Shown here: piece by piece, positions 6,286 through 8,751 of the stretch | Position numbering within the stretch: position 1 is the first letter of the stretch | How the letters are laid out: every line of letters starts with the position of its first letter | Assembly (NCBI GenBank): GCA_030607345.1 | Contig: JAUWKC010000048.1 | Coordinates: 1-8,751, forward strand | Direction of reading: 5' to 3' | DNA length: 8,751 nucleotides | DNA from: Planctomycetota bacterium | Lineage (GTDB): Bacteria; Planctomycetota; Phycisphaerae; Sedimentisphaerales; SG8-4 | Made by a program: the position numbers and the translations under genes | Notes under the pieces: model-generated | What the model saw: only the letters and a program-made list of their open reading frames with translations | The model's database searches: none | Told to the model about the DNA's origin: nothing

Positions 6286-6810
6286 GTGGCTGAAGAGACG
6301 GACGTTAAGAAATACATTCGGAGCATACCGGATTGGCCGAAGAAGGGGATACTCTTTCGCGACATCACGCCCCTATTGGCCGAGCCGAAGGCATTGAGTG
6401 CGGCCCTGGATGGGCTGATTGGGGATTTTGCAGGTGCAGAGATTGACTACGTTGCGGCGGTGGAGGCGCGTGGTTTTATTTTCGGTTCGGCGATTGCAGA
6501 AAGGCTTGACGCCGGCTTCGTACCGATAAGAAAGCCGGGCAAACTACCGTTTGATACCGAGAGTGTCACCTACGACCTGGAGTACGGCAGCGATACTTTA
6601 CAAATTCACACCGACGCGATACGAAAAGGCGCAAATGTCTTGATGGTTGATGACCTGCTGGCAACGGGGGGAACAATGGCGGCGGCGTGTAAGCTCGTGG
6701 AAAAAACAGGCGGCAGAATCGTCGGCATAACGTTCCTTATCGAACTTGCAGACTTAGCGGGCCGGGAAAAACTCCGAGGATACAAACTGAAAAGCGTCAT
6801 ATCATATTGA
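6286..6810 (+). CDS. apt: Adenine phosphoribosyltransferase
   Basis: This 174-residue cytoplasmic enzyme makes AMP from adenine and PRPP in purine salvage. The length is typical. Family marks are the N-terminal PDWPKKGILFRDITPLL (residues 15-31), VEARGFIFGSAIA (60-72), VPIRKPGKLP (79-88), the base-side segment YDLEYGSDTLQIH (95-107) and the PRPP-binding loop VLMVDDLLATGGTM (118-131, with the acidic pair Asp122-Asp123). The C-terminal block FLIELADLAGREKLRGY follows the Apt pattern (FxIELxxLxGRxxL) rather than that of xanthine or hypoxanthine enzymes. The start is GTG at 6286 with AGG at 6277-6279 upstream; no better start lies near it. Its neighbours are a sigma factor and a secreted peptidase, so no purine operon is evident. 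Confidence 0.96.
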   Translation: MAEETDVKKYIRSIPDWPKKGILFRDITPLLAEPKALSAALDGLIGDFAGAEIDYVAAVEARGFIFGSAIAERLDAGFVPIRKPGKLPFDTESVTYDLEYGSDTLQIHTDAIRKGANVLMVDDLLATGGTMAAACKLVEKTGGRIVGITFLIELADLAGREKLRGYKLKSVISY

Positions 6811-6872
6811 ACCGGCGGCAAGACTCCAGCGGCGGCGAAATCGCCAAATACCAGAGTCGATGCACAATTCTC

Positions 6873-6890
6873 TTGACATTAGTGCGTCAA
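6873..6890. promoter_or_regulatory. TTGAC/GTCAA dyad overlapping the -35 element
   Basis: TTGAC (6873-6877) and GTCAA (6886-6890) are inverted half-sites with 8 bp between them. They cover the -35 element and the start of the spacer, where a repressor would block polymerase. The half-sites are only 5 bp, so chance is possible. Confidence 0.3.
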
Positions 6891-6906
6891 TCGGGTAGCT
6901 TATAAT
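6873..6906 (+). promoter_or_regulatory. Promoter region of the C10 peptidase gene
   Basis: A perfect TTGACA (6873-6878) and a perfect TATAAT (6901-6906) are both present, but they are 22 bp apart, too far for a normal sigma-70 promoter. TTGACA with TAGCTT (6896-6901) has the ideal 17-bp spacing but a weaker -10. TATAAT with ATTAGT or TTAGTG upstream has near-normal spacing but a weak -35. A start just after 6906 would leave a leader of about 118 nt before the ATG at 7031. That leader has a short stem GCAA/TTGC (6938-6950) and CGTCA/TGACG (6979-6983 with 7011-7015). I recognise no known riboswitch in it. Confidence 0.55.
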
Positions 6907-7030
6907 CAAGCTGGAGAGAGGCAGGCACTGGTTTTCAGCAAGGCTTTTGCGCAAGAAGAGTACATTCTGCGGCGAAGACGTCACGCTTTGAGCAACTGAA
7001 AATGCACGGCTGACGAGGGCGGCACAAGAA

Positions 7031-8751
7031 ATGAAGAAACGAGCCTTTATTGCTATTTCAGCGGCGTTTTTTTTGTGGGGGCAGATTCTGGCGCCCAGCG
7101 TTTCCGCCGGTCCTACCACGCAACAGGATGCCCGCAGGATTGTAGCAGGCTGGCTCGAATGCGATTCCGAGCCGCTTGGTGCGTCTCTGGGTCAGCAAAT
7201 CGGCAGGGTCGAAACCTTCAATGATGACAGCGGCGAACCGGCCTATCACATCGTTTATCTGCAGCCGCGGGGGTTTGTTATCGTGGCAGCCGATGACATG
7301 GTTGAGCCGATAATCGGTTTTGCCGAAGGGGGCGGCTTTGACCCGTCGCCGGATAATCCTCTGGGCGCACTGGTAACGAGGGACATCGGCGGACGAGTAG
7401 CAGAAGCGCGGGCCGAGACGGCGCATCGGTCGGCCGCGGCAATAGAAGCAGCAGCAAAGGCCAGGGCCAAATGGGACACGCTCGAAGGACTGGCTGAAGG
7501 TATCGGGGTAATGGGGCTGTCGTCCATCTCGGACGTACGCGTCGAGCCCCTCGTACAGAGTAAATGGAACCAGGGAACTGCCTGCAGCTATTGGTGCTAC
7601 AACTACTACGCCCCGAATCATTATCTTTGCGGCTGCGTTGCGACGGCTATGGCGCAGGTTATGCGGTACCATCAGCATCCCACCAGCGGGATAGGGGTGC
7701 ATACGTTTCAAATCGAAGTTGACGGCACCCCACAGAATGCAGATACTCGCGGCGGCGACGGCAGCGGCGGAGCATATAGCTGGGGCGATATGGTACTGGA
7801 ACCTGGTTGCAGCAACTATTCCGACGCACGGTGGAAAGCCATAGGGGCGCTTTGTTACGATGCCGGCGTAACAGTGAATATGAATTACACCTCAGGCGAC
7901 TCGGTTGCCGACACCCGCAAGGCAAAAGACGCACTGACCGGGACTTTTGACTACGACAATGCAATCAAGGCTTACAACTCCGGCAGTAACATCGGCTCAG
8001 GGCTCAACGGTATGGTCAACCCCAATCTCGATGCGAAAGACCCTGTTCTTCTCGGTATCAAGGGCGCTTCGGGTCACGCCGTGGTGTGCGATGGGTACGG
8101 TTATAACTCTTCGACGCTGTATCATCACCTCAATATGGGCTGGGGCGGCGACGACGATGCGTGGTACAATCTGCCGACTATTAATTCCTCTCCATCGTAC
8201 AGTTCCGTGTACAAGTGCGTTTACAACATTCGGGTCAATACCGCCGCCGACGGCGAGATGATAAGCGGTCGGGTATTTGACCCCAACGGCGATATTATGA
8301 GCGACGTCACGGTGTATGCCGAACCCAACGGTCAGGCGTACTGGCTTGGCGCACAGTCCGACAGCAAGGGGATATATGCGTTTGACGACCTGGATTCGGC
8401 CACCAACTATACGGTCAACGCCCTGGCGGACGGATACGTTTTCACCAGCCAGAGCATCACAACGGGGACGTCTGCTGACGGTGGTAATACTTCGGGCAAT
8501 GTCTGGGGCGTTGATTTGCATAGTGGTGTGCTGGAGATTACAGCTATTACACCAGGGGCCGGACCGGGAGGGAGCTATGTAAAAATCGAGGGTGATAACT
8601 TCGGGGTTTCCGCCGGGAGCGTGCTGTTTCCGTGCCTTCCGGAAGGCAGTCCGTACGGCCAGGAGGTGCAATGGAGCGACACCGTGGTCTATTGCCGGGT
8701 TCCGAAATATGCGGTGAGCGGCGATGTCAAGATATATACGGCAGGCTACGC
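7031..8751 (+). CDS. Secreted C10 (streptopain-like) cysteine peptidase with C-terminal beta domains; 3' end outside window
   Basis: The frame is open for 573 codons and runs off the window. Residues 1-26 are a signal peptide (MKKR, a hydrophobic core, then SVSA before the likely cut). Residues about 27-120 resemble the C10 propeptide/Spi-type inhibitor domain (AYHIVYLQPRGFVIVAADD). The catalytic domain spans about 170-400: SKWNQG, then GCVATAMAQVMRYH with the likely nucleophile Cys202, GHAVVCDGY with His349, and NMGWGG (368-373). Residues about 408-497 (ISGRVFDPNG to GYVF) look like a carboxypeptidase-regulatory-like beta sandwich. From about 500 (LEITAITPGAGPGGSYVKI) an IPT/TIG domain begins. 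Extra cysteines at 185, 189 and 200 lie beside the nucleophile. It is predicted to be exported and to cleave proteins after propeptide removal. Only a distant GAGG precedes the ATG. A C-terminal sorting signal may lie beyond the window. Confidence 0.88.
   Translation, partial: MKKRAFIAISAAFFLWGQILAPSVSAGPTTQQDARRIVAGWLECDSEPLGASLGQQIGRVETFNDDSGEPAYHIVYLQPRGFVIVAADDMVEPIIGFAEGGGFDPSPDNPLGALVTRDIGGRVAEARAETAHRSAAAIEAAAKARAKWDTLEGLAEGIGVMGLSSISDVRVEPLVQSKWNQGTACSYWCYNYYAPNHYLCGCVATAMAQVMRYHQHPTSGIGVHTFQIEVDGTPQNADTRGGDGSGGAYSWGDMVLEPGCSNYSDARWKAIGALCYDAGVTVNMNYTSGDSVADTRKAKDALTGTFDYDNAIKAYNSGSNIGSGLNGMVNPNLDAKDPVLLGIKGASGHAVVCDGYGYNSSTLYHHLNMGWGGDDDAWYNLPTINSSPSYSSVYKCVYNIRVNTAADGEMISGRVFDPNGDIMSDVTVYAEPNGQAYWLGAQSDSKGIYAFDDLDSATNYTVNALADGYVFTSQSITTGTSADGGNTSGNVWGVDLHSGVLEITAITPGAGPGGSYVKIEGDNFGVSAGSVLFPCLPEGSPYGQEVQWSDTVVYCRVPKYAVSGDVKIYTAGY

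Noticed and set aside
6834..6845. GGCG/CGCC hairpin after apt as a terminator
   Set aside because: Only four base pairs and followed by AAATACC, not a T-run.
6947..6954. TTGCGCAA palindrome in the peptidase leader as an operator
   Set aside because: An 8-bp palindrome alone is expected by chance at this scale, and the flanks do not extend the symmetry.
7997..8671. Minus-strand frame of 224 codons across the peptidase, and another at 7058-7711
   Set aside because: Both lie over the C10 peptidase frame, which carries signal peptide, catalytic motifs and domain order.

Overview
The window is a gene-dense stretch of bacterial chromosome with every gene on the + strand. It reads like a Planctomycetota genome, possibly of the Phycisphaerae type. 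That is inference from three things: the housekeeping gene set, a short RpoD-like sigma factor, and a secreted C10 peptidase carrying a C-terminal IPT/TIG domain. No rRNA or other taxonomic marker is present, so the placement is tentative. I see no mobile element, CRISPR array, tRNA or rRNA.

Layout. Positions 1-441 hold the C-terminal part of a SpoIIE/RsbU-type PP2C phosphatase. It is followed after 1 nt by cmk (cytidylate kinase, 443-1114), which overlaps plsC (acyl-glycerophosphate acyltransferase, 1105-1797) by 10 nt; ispH (last step of the MEP isoprenoid pathway, 1846-2694) follows 48 nt later. This looks like one transcription unit. A 251-nt gap then carries an extended -10 promoter (TGCTATAAT) and several RNA stems, leading into rpsA (ribosomal protein S1, 2946-5147). 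The order cmk-plsC-ispH-rpsA is known from other bacteria, where ispH and rpsA can even be fused. This S1 has six S1 domains followed by a long acidic tail that ends in 20 consecutive hexapeptide units, written as an 18-bp minisatellite (4764-5123).

Next come an RpoD/SigA-family sigma factor (about 5231-6154, start uncertain) and apt (adenine phosphoribosyltransferase, 6286-6810). A 220-nt intergenic region with TTGACA and TATAAT elements follows. The window ends inside a secreted C10 (streptopain-like) cysteine peptidase (7031 to beyond 8751) with a signal peptide, a propeptide-like N-terminus, a catalytic domain, a carboxypeptidase-regulatory-like beta domain and the start of an IPT/TIG domain.

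How they fit together. Genes 1-5 link a phosphatase of the kind that controls anti-sigma or partner-switching systems to nucleotide, phospholipid, isoprenoid and translation functions. The sigma factor and apt add transcription initiation and purine salvage. The peptidase is separate: it has its own apparent promoter and is an exported protein. The points most worth a second look are the repetitive S1 tail, the structured rpsA leader, the unclear start and altered -10-reading residue of the sigma factor, the widely spaced promoter elements before the peptidase, and the peptidase's domain architecture.
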